Below, piece by piece: positions 6,050 through 13,537 of a stretch of 18,457 nt of DNA. How positions within the stretch are numbered: position 1 is the stretch's first letter; each line of letters begins with the position of its first letter. Source of the DNA: Spirochaetales bacterium. GTDB lineage: Bacteria > Spirochaetota > Spirochaetia > Sphaerochaetales > Sphaerochaetaceae. Where the stretch lies: assembly GCA_017632495.1 (NCBI GenBank), contig JAGBRG010000128.1, positions 1 through 18,457 on the forward strand. Reading direction: 5' to 3'. A model generated the notes under the pieces. It saw nothing but the letters and a program-made list of their open reading frames with translations, made no database searches and was not told where the DNA came from. Made by a program: the position numbers and the translations under genes.

Positions 6050-8610
6050 TGACTGATTTCAAGAGCCTTCCTGTCTACAAACACAAACAGATGATCCTCG
6101 ATGCCTTAAAGGACAATCAGGTCATTATTGTTGAAAGTCCCACAGGATCTGGAAAAACCACTCAGCTTCCCATAATCCTCAAAGAGGCCGGCTTTGCTGA
6201 AACCGGAGTCATAGGAATCACACAGCCCAGAAGAATCGCGACCTTGGGTGTTTGCTCGTTCATAAAGAGCCAGATAGCTTCTGAAAACCTTCCCGAAAAC
6301 TACTGCGGCTACAAGATGCGCTTTTATGACACAACAGATTCATGCACGCGCATCAAGATTCTGACAGACGGAATGCTGCTTCAGGAGCTTAAGGCGGACC
6401 CTGATCTTCATAAATACAGCGTAATCATGGTTGATGAGGCTCATGAAAGAAGCCTTAACATAGACTTCATTCTTGGACTTCTGAAGCAGATAATCGCAAG
6501 AAGGCCGGAACTTAAGGTCATAATCTCATCTGCTACGCTGAACACAAAGGTTTTTTCGAAGTTCTTCCGCAATGCTCCCATCATCTCAATCAAAACCAGA
6601 GTCTATGATGTGGATGTCAAATATTTTCCGCTCAGGACTAAGGGTGATTCGGATGAGCTTTCACACTCTGTCTGCGTCCTTCTGAACCAGATTCTCAAGC
6701 GCTTTAAAAACAGCGGCTATAAGAACAATGAAGACACTTTGGTGTTTCTTCCAGGTGAGTTTGACATAAAGACCACGATGCAGCAGATCTACTATGAGTG
6801 TGACCATGAGCATCTTCAGATTTATCCTCTGTACGGAAGGCTGAACAAGGAAGAACAGGAACTGGTCTTTCAGAACACCGAAGAAGGAAAGATGAAGGTT
6901 GTTCTAGCAACTAACATCGCAGAGACAAGCCTTACCATCGACGGAATAAGAATTGTCATAGACAGCGGCCTTGCTAAGATCAACTACTACAACCAGACAG
7001 ACTTCACATCAGCCCTGGTCCAAAGACCCATAAGCCGATCCTCTGCCGAGCAGCGAAAGGGCCGAGCCGGAAGAACAGCTCCCGGAATCTGCTACAGGCT
7101 GTTTTCAAAGGAAGACTACGAAGCACGTCCATTATGGACAACTGAGGAGATTCTAAGAACCGACCTTTCCGAGGTAGTTTTAAGGATGGTAGATCTTGGA
7201 ATCTATGATTTTGAGAACTTTCCGTACATAACAAAACCTGATTCAAAGGCTCTTCAGAGCGGAGAAAGGACACTGAGGCTTCTTCAGGCCATAGACGAAA
7301 TGCGCCATCTGACTTCAGTCGGAGAGATTATGGTCCGCTACCCGCTTCTTCCAAGACATTCCAGAGCTCTTGTAGAGGCACTTAAGCGTTATCCGAATAT
7401 CGTAAGACCTGTCATCATCTGCCTTGCATTTCTTTCTGCAAAGACTCCGTTTGTCCTTCCTCCCGGAGAGGAAGATATGGCAAGAAGCGCACACAAGCGC
7501 TTTGCAAACCAGTTCGGCGATTTTATAAGCTATCAGTCTATCTACCAGAAGTATCAGGCCTTAACTACAAAAAAGCAGCGTGAGGACTTCTGCTCTTCCA
7601 ACTATCTTGATATGCAGAGCATGGACGAGATTCTTCATATCACCGACCAGCTTTGTCAGATAACCGAGGAAATAGGATATCCCATACCGCAGTCAGTAGC
7701 CTCCGATGCCGAGCATTTTGCACATGATCTATTAGTGTGCCTTGGAGCAGGCCTTATCCAGTACGTCTGTGTACGAAAGAAGGCCTTTGTCTATAGAACC
7801 ATCACAACCGATGAAATCTACATCCATCCGGGTTCAGCCTGGTTCAGAAACGCACCGCAGTACATTCTGGCAGGTGAAATTGTCATGACAGCCAAAATGT
7901 ATGCACGTACCGTCTCTCCCCTCTATCCCGATTGGGTTCCTGAGATTTCTCAGTCCTTATCCGATAAGCTCAGAAAGATGGCGAAGGAAAGCCAGATGCG
8001 CGAGCGACCAGTGCGTGAAAGCGGAAGATCATCATCGCGCGGTGCCAATGAATCGCTTAAGGCCTCTAGACAAAGCGATACAAAGGTTACAAGAATCTAC
8101 GGCTTTGAGTTTCCCGTCATCAAGGATGTGGTCAAAAAGAATACAAGAAATATTGCTGTCATTCCTGCACCTGATCTTCCTGCATTGGCAAAGGCCTTCA
8201 GAAAGGCATCGCGTCATCCGAAAGGAATCAGTGCCGCAGTCCTTTACAACGGAAGCTACGTGTGCTACGGCGACCGTCTTTATGACATTGTAAGTCTTGA
8301 CGGCCGTGTGGACTTCGGCCCTGAGGGCTATGTTGCCCATGTGCCCCAAGAGGTCTACAACGTAGGAAACATTACGGACCTTATTCCGCATCTTTCAAAG
8401 ATCCTGAAACTGGCATCTTTAAAGGATAACGGCAAGCTGGGATTCATAGAGTTATTGGTCTCAGGAAAAGGCAGCGTTTTCTTCCATGTGAACCGCAATT
8501 TCTCTGATGCTATTAACAACACAGCCTATACTCTTTTGGGAATAATGGACGAGGTCAACATGAGCGAATTCTCAAAGGCTTACAACCGTATTCTCAGACT
8601 GCTGGATTGA
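6049..8610 (+). CDS. hrpA: DEAH-box ATP-dependent RNA helicase, HrpA type
   Basis: DEAH-box RNA helicase of 853 residues, much shorter than the roughly 1300-residue enterobacterial HrpA but close to the size known from spirochaetes. In order: Walker A SPTGSGKTTQ (30-39), TQPRR (58-62), DEAH within VDEAHERSLNIDF (128-140), SATLN (161-165), the C-terminal helicase signature QRKGRAGRT near 335-345, then the helicase-associated (HA2/winged-helix) and OB-like regions to about 640. A serine/arginine-rich linker near 645-670 (RESGRSSSRG) separates this from a final domain of about 165 residues that I cannot assign. A Borrelia HrpA has been reported as necessary for infection, so this family can have global RNA roles in spirochaetes. 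It follows hisS with a one-base overlap; the SD is weak, so translation probably depends on coupling. The aroB-like promoter overlaps its stop codon. Confidence 0.92.
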   Translation: MTDFKSLPVYKHKQMILDALKDNQVIIVESPTGSGKTTQLPIILKEAGFAETGVIGITQPRRIATLGVCSFIKSQIASENLPENYCGYKMRFYDTTDSCTRIKILTDGMLLQELKADPDLHKYSVIMVDEAHERSLNIDFILGLLKQIIARRPELKVIISSATLNTKVFSKFFRNAPIISIKTRVYDVDVKYFPLRTKGDSDELSHSVCVLLNQILKRFKNSGYKNNEDTLVFLPGEFDIKTTMQQIYYECDHEHLQIYPLYGRLNKEEQELVFQNTEEGKMKVVLATNIAETSLTIDGIRIVIDSGLAKINYYNQTDFTSALVQRPISRSSAEQRKGRAGRTAPGICYRLFSKEDYEARPLWTTEEILRTDLSEVVLRMVDLGIYDFENFPYITKPDSKALQSGERTLRLLQAIDEMRHLTSVGEIMVRYPLLPRHSRALVEALKRYPNIVRPVIICLAFLSAKTPFVLPPGEEDMARSAHKRFANQFGDFISYQSIYQKYQALTTKKQREDFCSSNYLDMQSMDEILHITDQLCQITEEIGYPIPQSVASDAEHFAHDLLVCLGAGLIQYVCVRKKAFVYRTITTDEIYIHPGSAWFRNAPQYILAGEIVMTAKMYARTVSPLYPDWVPEISQSLSDKLRKMAKESQMRERPVRESGRSSSRGANESLKASRQSDTKVTRIYGFEFPVIKDVVKKNTRNIAVIPAPDLPALAKAFRKASRHPKGISAAVLYNGSYVCYGDRLYDIVSLDGRVDFGPEGYVAHVPQEVYNVGNITDLIPHLSKILKLASLKDNGKLGFIELLVSGKGSVFFHVNRNFSDAINNTAYTLLGIMDEVNMSEFSKAYNRILRLLD

Positions 8611-8635
8611 ACGTTATTTGAATTGGATGTAAGAT
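8607..8635 (+). promoter_or_regulatory. Candidate promoter for a leaderless aroB-like transcript
   Basis: TTGAAC (8607-8612, overlapping the hrpA stop codon) and TAAGAT (8630-8635) with a 17-bp spacer; each matches four of six consensus bases. The ATG begins 8 bases after the -10 ends, where transcription would start. No SD is present before this ATG. Confidence 0.4.
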
Positions 8636-8642
8636 TTGCGCT

Positions 8643-9686
8643 ATGAGGGAATTTCTGAACTGTCTTGGAACAAAGGTTCTTATGGCCGACAGCTTCTCCG
8701 ACCTTTCATATCACGTCGGAGCGTACGGCAAAAGCACTTTATGGGTGTGTGATTCCAATACAGCCAGAATGGTCAGACCTCTGCCTTCACCCAATGTCAT
8801 TCTTGAACCCGGAGAGTCTTCCAAAAACTTTGCCTGTGCCGAGCGCATCATAAGCGTTGCAATAGACGCAGGTCTTGGTCGTGACTGCACATTCATAGCT
8901 CTGGGTGGCGGAGTTGTCTGTGACATCACATCGTTTGCAGCTTCCATCTATATGCGAGGATGTAAGGTGATTCTGATTCCCACCACCCTCTTGAGCATGG
9001 CTTCCTCAGCCTTGGGTGGAAAGACTTCCATAAACTTCAAGTTTTCAAAGGACATTGTCGGAACATACTTTCCGGCCAATGAAGTTCTGATTTGCATTGA
9101 CTGTCTGAAGTCTCTTCCAAACAAGGAATACATGAACGGCTTTGCAGAAATCTTGAAGCACAGCCTTCTGACTAAGGATGACAGCCTGTTTAACATCATA
9201 GCAAAACAGAAACAGCAGATAATGGACCGCGACACAGAGATTCTGAAGCAGATTGTCACAATCTCGCTCAGGGTTAAAAAAGGCTATGTGGACAACGATC
9301 CATATGAGAGATTCGGAATCCGTGATGCCTTGAGCCTTGGAAGCACATTTGCATTTGCCCTTGAAGGAATGTCACGTCTTCAGTGGTCATCAGGACAGGC
9401 AAGTGCATGGGGAATCTGCAAGGCCATGGAGGCAAGCCGTGAGATGGGTCTTTGCACACCTGAATTTGCCGCAGGTGTAATCAAGATGTTTGCCTTCTAC
9501 GGTTTTGATGTCAAATACAGGATCCAACGCGCTGACTGGATGGCCTACAGAACACAGCTAATGAAGAACAGTAAGTCCTTGAACGGAGTTCCGAGCTTTG
9601 TTCTTCTCAAGGATCAGGGAGAATACGAAATAAGACCAATTGACGAGGAGATAATTAAAAGCATCGTCATGGTCCATTCCGTTTGA
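8643..9686 (+). CDS. 3-dehydroquinate synthase-like protein lacking metal-binding histidines (probable pseudoenzyme or changed function)
   Basis: The 347 residues align along their length with dehydroquinate synthase (AroB), the NAD-dependent second enzyme of the shikimate pathway. Retained are LGGGVVCD (87-94; the family has GD), YMRG (103-106), PTTLL (113-117), GGKT (125-128, catalytic-site Lys127) and GFAEILKH (166-173) with the metal-ligand glutamate (169) and Lys172. Lost are the two histidine metal ligands: the family's GHTFGHA reads GSTFAFA (233-239), so both histidines are Ser234 and Phe238, and the family's HGE reads SGQ (250-252). The aspartate before SS..GGKT is Ala120, and the D of DKK is Asn309. 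DHQ synthase activity is therefore unlikely. No other shikimate gene is nearby; it heads a cluster with a desulfurase and thiI. The start has no SD but has a well-placed promoter. No frameshift is seen, so the gene appears to be under selection. Confidence 0.85.
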   Translation: MREFLNCLGTKVLMADSFSDLSYHVGAYGKSTLWVCDSNTARMVRPLPSPNVILEPGESSKNFACAERIISVAIDAGLGRDCTFIALGGGVVCDITSFAASIYMRGCKVILIPTTLLSMASSALGGKTSINFKFSKDIVGTYFPANEVLICIDCLKSLPNKEYMNGFAEILKHSLLTKDDSLFNIIAKQKQQIMDRDTEILKQIVTISLRVKKGYVDNDPYERFGIRDALSLGSTFAFALEGMSRLQWSSGQASAWGICKAMEASREMGLCTPEFAAGVIKMFAFYGFDVKYRIQRADWMAYRTQLMKNSKSLNGVPSFVLLKDQGEYEIRPIDEEIIKSIVMVHSV

Positions 9687-9698
9687 TATGGGGTTTAT

Positions 9699-10856
9699 AT
9701 GTACTATTTTGATTGGACGGCAACAAGCCCTATAAGTGAAGCCTCTCTGAAAGAATACTGCTTCGTTGCTTCTAAATATATCGGAAACCCCTCTTCCACC
9801 CATCCTCTTGGTCTTGAGGCCAAGGATAGACTTGAGAAAGAGCGTTCCTACACAGCATCTGTTTTAGGTGTTAAGGCATCGGAAATCTTCTTTACAAGCG
9901 GCGGAACAGAAAGCGATTCAATCATTCTCTCATCACTGTTAAACTCTCCTTCTCCCGGAGAAATCATCACTACGGGAATCGAACACTCTGCTGTTCTTGA
10001 ATGGAAGAAGACTTTGGAAAACGCAGGTTGGATCTTCACTGCCTTAAACTGTCCGGGAGGATATCTAAATCCTGATACGCTTAAGGAAGCTCTCAATGAG
10101 AAAGTCCGTATGGTATGTTTCATGAAGGTCAACAATGTCACAGGCACTGTCCTTGATACTTCATCTCTTGTGAAGACCGTACGTGAATATGAAAAGAAAA
10201 ACGGAAGAAAGATCCACATCCACTGTGATGCCGTTCAGGCTTTGGGAAAGATTCCCTTCTTCCCTGAGAAAGAAGACATAGACAGCGCAGCCTTCAGCGC
10301 CCATAAGTTCTGCGGCCCGAAAGGCATTGGAATTCTGTATTGCAGAAACAAGGCAATAACATCGCTTTCCCGCGGAGGTGGTCAGGAAAAAGGCTTAAGG
10401 CCCGGAACAGAAAACCTTGCAGCCATATGTGCACTAAACAAAGCCTTGAAGGATGCCATTGAGCAAATTAATGTTAAACATGATGAAATTTTGGGTTTTA
10501 GACGCAAAATTGAAAAAGCAGCTTTAGACAGCGGTTATACTCTGATATCCCCTTCCTGCGACAGTAACTATGAATTTTCTCCTTACATCATAAACATTTG
10601 TTCAAAACCAATTCCCTCAGAGGTTTTTCTTCGTGTCATGTCTGACAAAGGTTTTTGCCTGTCAGCCGGAAGTGCATGCTCGTCCAACTCCAGGGGCAAG
10701 GCTGAAAGCGTTCTATCTGCTATGAACATAGACCACAGCATACGGATGTCCAGCATAAGAATCTCCATGGGAAGTTCTACAAAGATTGAGGAAGTAGAAC
10801 TATTGTGCTCTGCACTTGAGACGGCTGCCAGGGAATTGGGTATAATAAGGAACTGA
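9699..10856 (+). CDS. Cysteine desulfurase, NifS/IscS family, probable sulfur donor to ThiI
   Basis: PLP enzyme that removes sulfur from cysteine and carries it as a persulfide. The 385 residues show SGGTESDS (67-74), the cofactor-stacking histidine in IEHSAV (94-99), HCDAVQ (175-180), the PLP lysine Lys203 in SAHKFCGPKG, RPGTEN (234-239) and the persulfide cysteine Cys327 in SAGSACSS. One usually conserved position differs: the family's NNE is NNV (145-147). It starts 12 bp after the aroB-like gene, with GGGG 5 nt before the ATG, and is followed one base later by thiI. Dedicated desulfurase-ThiI pairs are known (for example Bacillus NifZ-ThiI), so the inferred job is sulfur supply for 4-thiouridine in tRNA. 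A general Fe-S cluster role (IscS or NifS) is possible, but no iscU-like gene is adjacent. Confidence 0.93.
   Translation: MYYFDWTATSPISEASLKEYCFVASKYIGNPSSTHPLGLEAKDRLEKERSYTASVLGVKASEIFFTSGGTESDSIILSSLLNSPSPGEIITTGIEHSAVLEWKKTLENAGWIFTALNCPGGYLNPDTLKEALNEKVRMVCFMKVNNVTGTVLDTSSLVKTVREYEKKNGRKIHIHCDAVQALGKIPFFPEKEDIDSAAFSAHKFCGPKGIGILYCRNKAITSLSRGGGQEKGLRPGTENLAAICALNKALKDAIEQINVKHDEILGFRRKIEKAALDSGYTLISPSCDSNYEFSPYIINICSKPIPSEVFLRVMSDKGFCLSAGSACSSNSRGKAESVLSAMNIDHSIRMSSIRISMGSSTKIEEVELLCSALETAARELGIIRN
10847..10851 (+). promoter_or_regulatory. Shine-Dalgarno site of thiI
   Basis: AAGGA, 6 nt before the ATG at 10858, inside the last codons of the desulfurase gene. It favours this ATG over the in-frame ATG seven codons later. 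Confidence 0.6.
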
Positions 10857-10857
10857 T

Positions 10858-12051
10858 ATGACATACAACACCGATAACATGAATCTGTATCTCATCCGCC
10901 TTGGAGAAATCAGTCTCAAAGGCCAGAACAGAAACTTCTTTGAAAAGAAGCTCAAGAACAATATAAAGCTCAAGATCCATCCTCACAGAAGTCTTCTTAC
11001 CCGAGAGAAAGGACGCTTTTATCTCTATGTGGATAAGGATTGTCCCGAAGATACCGTCATCAGAACACTTCAGACCACATTCGGTGTTGTAGGCTTTTCC
11101 AAGGCCATTGTCTGTAACAAGGATTGGGATGAGATAGTAAGCAGCGCAAAAACTCTGATTGAGAACGATCCCTTTTCCGACGGTAAGGGAACATTCAAGG
11201 TCGAGTGCCGCAGGGGCGACAAGAGCTTTTTCATGAACAGCTATCAGATAGAATCCGAACTTGGAGGCGTTGTCCTTGACCGCTATTCTGATATGAAGGT
11301 CAAGGTCAAGAATCCTGAAAAGGAGCTTCGCGTAGAAGTGCGTGAGAAATGCTATCTGTACACCTCCCCTGTTCCCGGTCCCGGCGGACTTCCTGTAGGA
11401 ACAGCAGGAAAAGGCCTTCTGCTTCTTTCAGGCGGAATCGATTCACCTGTTGCCTTCTGGCGTATGGCAAAGCGTGGCCTTAAGCAGGATTGCCTTTATT
11501 TCCATGCATACCCCTACACATCGGATATGGCTCTTCAGAAGGTCAAGGATCTTGCAAGAATCGTTGCTCCCTACAACCAGGGAACAAATCTCATTGTTGT
11601 GAACTTCACCGAAACTGAGCTTTGGATCAAAGACCATTCCAAGGAAGAAGAGCATACTCTGATGATGAGAGCCTGCATGATGAAGGTTGCCAATAAGATT
11701 GCCAAGGCAAGAGACTGTAAGGTCCTTGTCACAGGAGAGGCCCTTGGGCAGGTTGCGTCACAGACACTTGAAAGCATGTGCTTTACAAACAGCATGTCGG
11801 AAATCCCCGTTCTTAGGCCTCTTGTTGCAATGGACAAGGAAGAGATTATCTCTACCGCACGCCAGATCGGAACCTTTGAGACAAGCATTCTTCCATTTGA
11901 TGACTGCTGTGTCATCTTCAGTCCCAAACACCCTCTTGTAAGACCTGAAGTTGATCAGGAGAAGAAGTCATTTAATGAAATGAATATCGATGAGCTTCTT
12001 GATAAATGCGTCAATGAAGCTGAGGAATTTGAGATAAGCTACCATGTCTGA
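10858..12051 (+). CDS. thiI: tRNA 4-thiouridine synthase ThiI (short form without rhodanese domain)
   Basis: Makes 4-thiouridine at position 8 of tRNA by adenylating U8 and accepting sulfur from a cysteine desulfurase. The 397 residues comprise an N-terminal ferredoxin-like region with RLGEISLKGQNR (14-25), a THUMP domain to about 165, and a PP-loop AANH domain with SGGIDS at 191-196. DDCCVIFSPKHP (348-359) includes the cysteine pair region that corresponds to the catalytic cysteine of the core domain. The C-terminal rhodanese domain of enterobacterial ThiI, needed there for thiazole synthesis and sulfur relay, is absent; short ThiI proteins of this kind work with a dedicated desulfurase, which is the gene just upstream. 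AAGGA lies 6 nt before the ATG (10847-10851). Its last 8 bp overlap thpR. Confidence 0.96.
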   Translation: MTYNTDNMNLYLIRLGEISLKGQNRNFFEKKLKNNIKLKIHPHRSLLTREKGRFYLYVDKDCPEDTVIRTLQTTFGVVGFSKAIVCNKDWDEIVSSAKTLIENDPFSDGKGTFKVECRRGDKSFFMNSYQIESELGGVVLDRYSDMKVKVKNPEKELRVEVREKCYLYTSPVPGPGGLPVGTAGKGLLLLSGGIDSPVAFWRMAKRGLKQDCLYFHAYPYTSDMALQKVKDLARIVAPYNQGTNLIVVNFTETELWIKDHSKEEEHTLMMRACMMKVANKIAKARDCKVLVTGEALGQVASQTLESMCFTNSMSEIPVLRPLVAMDKEEIISTARQIGTFETSILPFDDCCVIFSPKHPLVRPEVDQEKKSFNEMNIDELLDKCVNEAEEFEISYHV

Positions 12052-12631
12052 CCATCATCACGATCACAGAGGCCACTCTTTCTCTCATGAGAACACCTTC
12101 CGTGCCTTCATTGCCATTGATATCGAGCCCGATGCTAAAAAGGAGTTATCCCATATAGCAGGTACTATCAAAAGCCAGTGTCACGGATCTTTTCCCTCAT
12201 CTGACATGTACCATATGACTTTGGCCTTTCTGGGAGACATTACATTAACTCAGGCCGATGCGATGTGTCGTGTTTTGGAAGAGGTAGCTGAAAAATATGA
12301 GCCCTTTGAGCTTAAGCTTTGCCGCCTTGGTTATTTTGCCCAGCCGGAATCTGCAACAGTATTCTGCTCAACTGAAAGAAACAACACACTTTTATCTCTT
12401 GCCCAGGATGTCTACCGTGCCGCCTGGGATGTGAGAATTCCTTTTGATGACAAACCGTTTAAGGCTCACATCACTCTTGGCCGCCGCGTGGATTTAAGTA
12501 CCATAAGGCTCAATTCAATTGAAGTGAATCATGTTCCCTTCACCGTAAAGGGTCTTACTCTTTACAAGAGCATCCTTCATCAGTCAGGGCCCACATATCA
12601 GGCCATGGCCGAGATCGGTTTTGAAAACTAG
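12044..12631 (+). CDS. thpR: RNA 2',3'-cyclic phosphodiesterase (2'-5' RNA ligase family, 2H fold)
   Basis: Member of the 2H phosphoesterase family, whose bacterial members hydrolyse 2',3'-cyclic phosphate RNA ends and can join 2'-5' RNA ends in vitro. The 195 residues contain both HxTx catalytic motifs, HMTL at 57-60 and HITL at 142-145, spaced as usual, plus the family start RAFIAIDI (20-27) and LAFLGD (60-65). An unusual feature is a histidine-rich lead, with six histidines in the first 15 residues (MSDHHHDHRGHSFSH), before the conserved fold begins. No alternative in-frame ATG lies between it and the fold, so the tail appears real if the start is right. The gene overlaps the end of thiI by 8 bp and its SD is weak, so coupling is likely. 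Its stop shares CTAG with the stop of the convergent lipoprotein gene. It is cytoplasmic. Confidence 0.92.
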   Translation: MSDHHHDHRGHSFSHENTFRAFIAIDIEPDAKKELSHIAGTIKSQCHGSFPSSDMYHMTLAFLGDITLTQADAMCRVLEEVAEKYEPFELKLCRLGYFAQPESATVFCSTERNNTLLSLAQDVYRAAWDVRIPFDDKPFKAHITLGRRVDLSTIRLNSIEVNHVPFTVKGLTLYKSILHQSGPTYQAMAEIGFEN

Positions 12632-13530
12632 ATAATAGAAAGAAGCTTCTCAATTACTTCCGAAACGGCATCCTTTTGCTCTTTGGGAAGAGTCATGCCG
12701 TTTACAGACACCTTATCAAGCTCCTGTGTGAACATCTTCTGAAGCTCTGCGATATCGGGTTTCTGACCGTTCTTTCTAAGATTACCTACATAACCTGCCT
12801 TGATCAGTACGGAGAAAGAGTCCGCAAGATCCTGGCTTTTGAGCTTGAAGTCTATTGAAACAACATCGTCATCCATGACAATCAGAACGGTATCTATGTT
12901 GGAAAGAGCTGTCTCTGTAAGATCCAGTCCAAGATCAATCATGGTATTTGGATTACTGACATAGATTCCGATCTGTGAAGAAGCAAGCTTTGCGGCATCC
13001 TCATCGGAAATCAGCTTCTCCCTATCTTTGACAAAAGTCTGATTATAGTTGGAAACAACATCAGTTGAAGAGAAAAGGATTATACCCTTCTGAGGAACTG
13101 CAGCCTGAAGCCCGCTTGTATTATCCACAAAGAACTTAAGACCAGTCTTATCATCCTTTTCTGATCTGAAAAGCGTATTAAGGTTCAAAGCACCGCTAAT
13201 CAGTGTCTTTGAGAAATTGCCCTCAATTGCTCCGTAGTAATCATACTTGGAAAAGTCAGTGGTAACGGCCTCTGTAGCAGTTCCGTTGTCATTTAAGGCG
13301 ATTGAAAGACGGCTCATGCGGTCTTTGATGTAATTCACACCTGCATCATCGCTTTGAATGTACTGGTCTTTGTCTATCAGATCTCCGTTGACAGTGATAA
13401 CGAACTGACCGTCCAGTCCAAGGCCCTGGAAATACTGCTCATCCCCGTACGGCATCTTTGTCACACAGGAACAGAGCAGCACCGATAATAGGAGTACCAA
13501 CAATATGGGCCGGACGGCTCTTCTGTTCAT
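12628..13530 (-). CDS. Probable lipoprotein, function unknown
   Basis: A 300-residue protein with a lipoprotein signal: basic start MNRRAVRP, a hydrophobic core at about 8-20, and a cleavage region LLCSC where Cys22 (preceded by L-C-S) is the likely lipidated residue; spirochaete lipoboxes are often relaxed like this. The rest is soluble, mixed charge, rich in N, D, S and K, with no membrane segment, so it is probably tethered to a membrane facing the periplasm or outside. I recognise no domain; FVITVNGDLI and GIILFSSTD look like beta strands. The start lies 7 bp after the ileS stop, so it is probably read through from ileS, although the link in function is unclear. The SD is weak. Its TAG stop overlaps the thpR TAG on the other strand. 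Confidence 0.85.
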   Translation of the reverse strand: MNRRAVRPILLVLLLSVLLCSCVTKMPYGDEQYFQGLGLDGQFVITVNGDLIDKDQYIQSDDAGVNYIKDRMSRLSIALNDNGTATEAVTTDFSKYDYYGAIEGNFSKTLISGALNLNTLFRSEKDDKTGLKFFVDNTSGLQAAVPQKGIILFSSTDVVSNYNQTFVKDREKLISDEDAAKLASSQIGIYVSNPNTMIDLGLDLTETALSNIDTVLIVMDDDVVSIDFKLKSQDLADSFSVLIKAGYVGNLRKNGQKPDIAELQKMFTQELDKVSVNGMTLPKEQKDAVSEVIEKLLSII

Positions 13531-13537
13531 ATATCCA

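Noticed and set aside
10841..10846. Perfect TATAAT just before thiI
   Set aside because: The best -35 (TTGAGA, 10816-10821) is at 19 bp, and the bases are codons for the end of the desulfurase. The predicted start would cut off most of the thiI SD. An internal promoter is possible but weakly supported.
12601..12610. GGCCATGGCC palindrome near the end of thpR
   Set aside because: Within coding sequence, no T-tract follows, and such short palindromes occur by chance; not a terminator.
12640..12651. AGAAGCTTCT palindrome downstream of thpR
   Set aside because: AT-rich short stem within the lipoprotein gene with no loop or T-tract; not a credible terminator.
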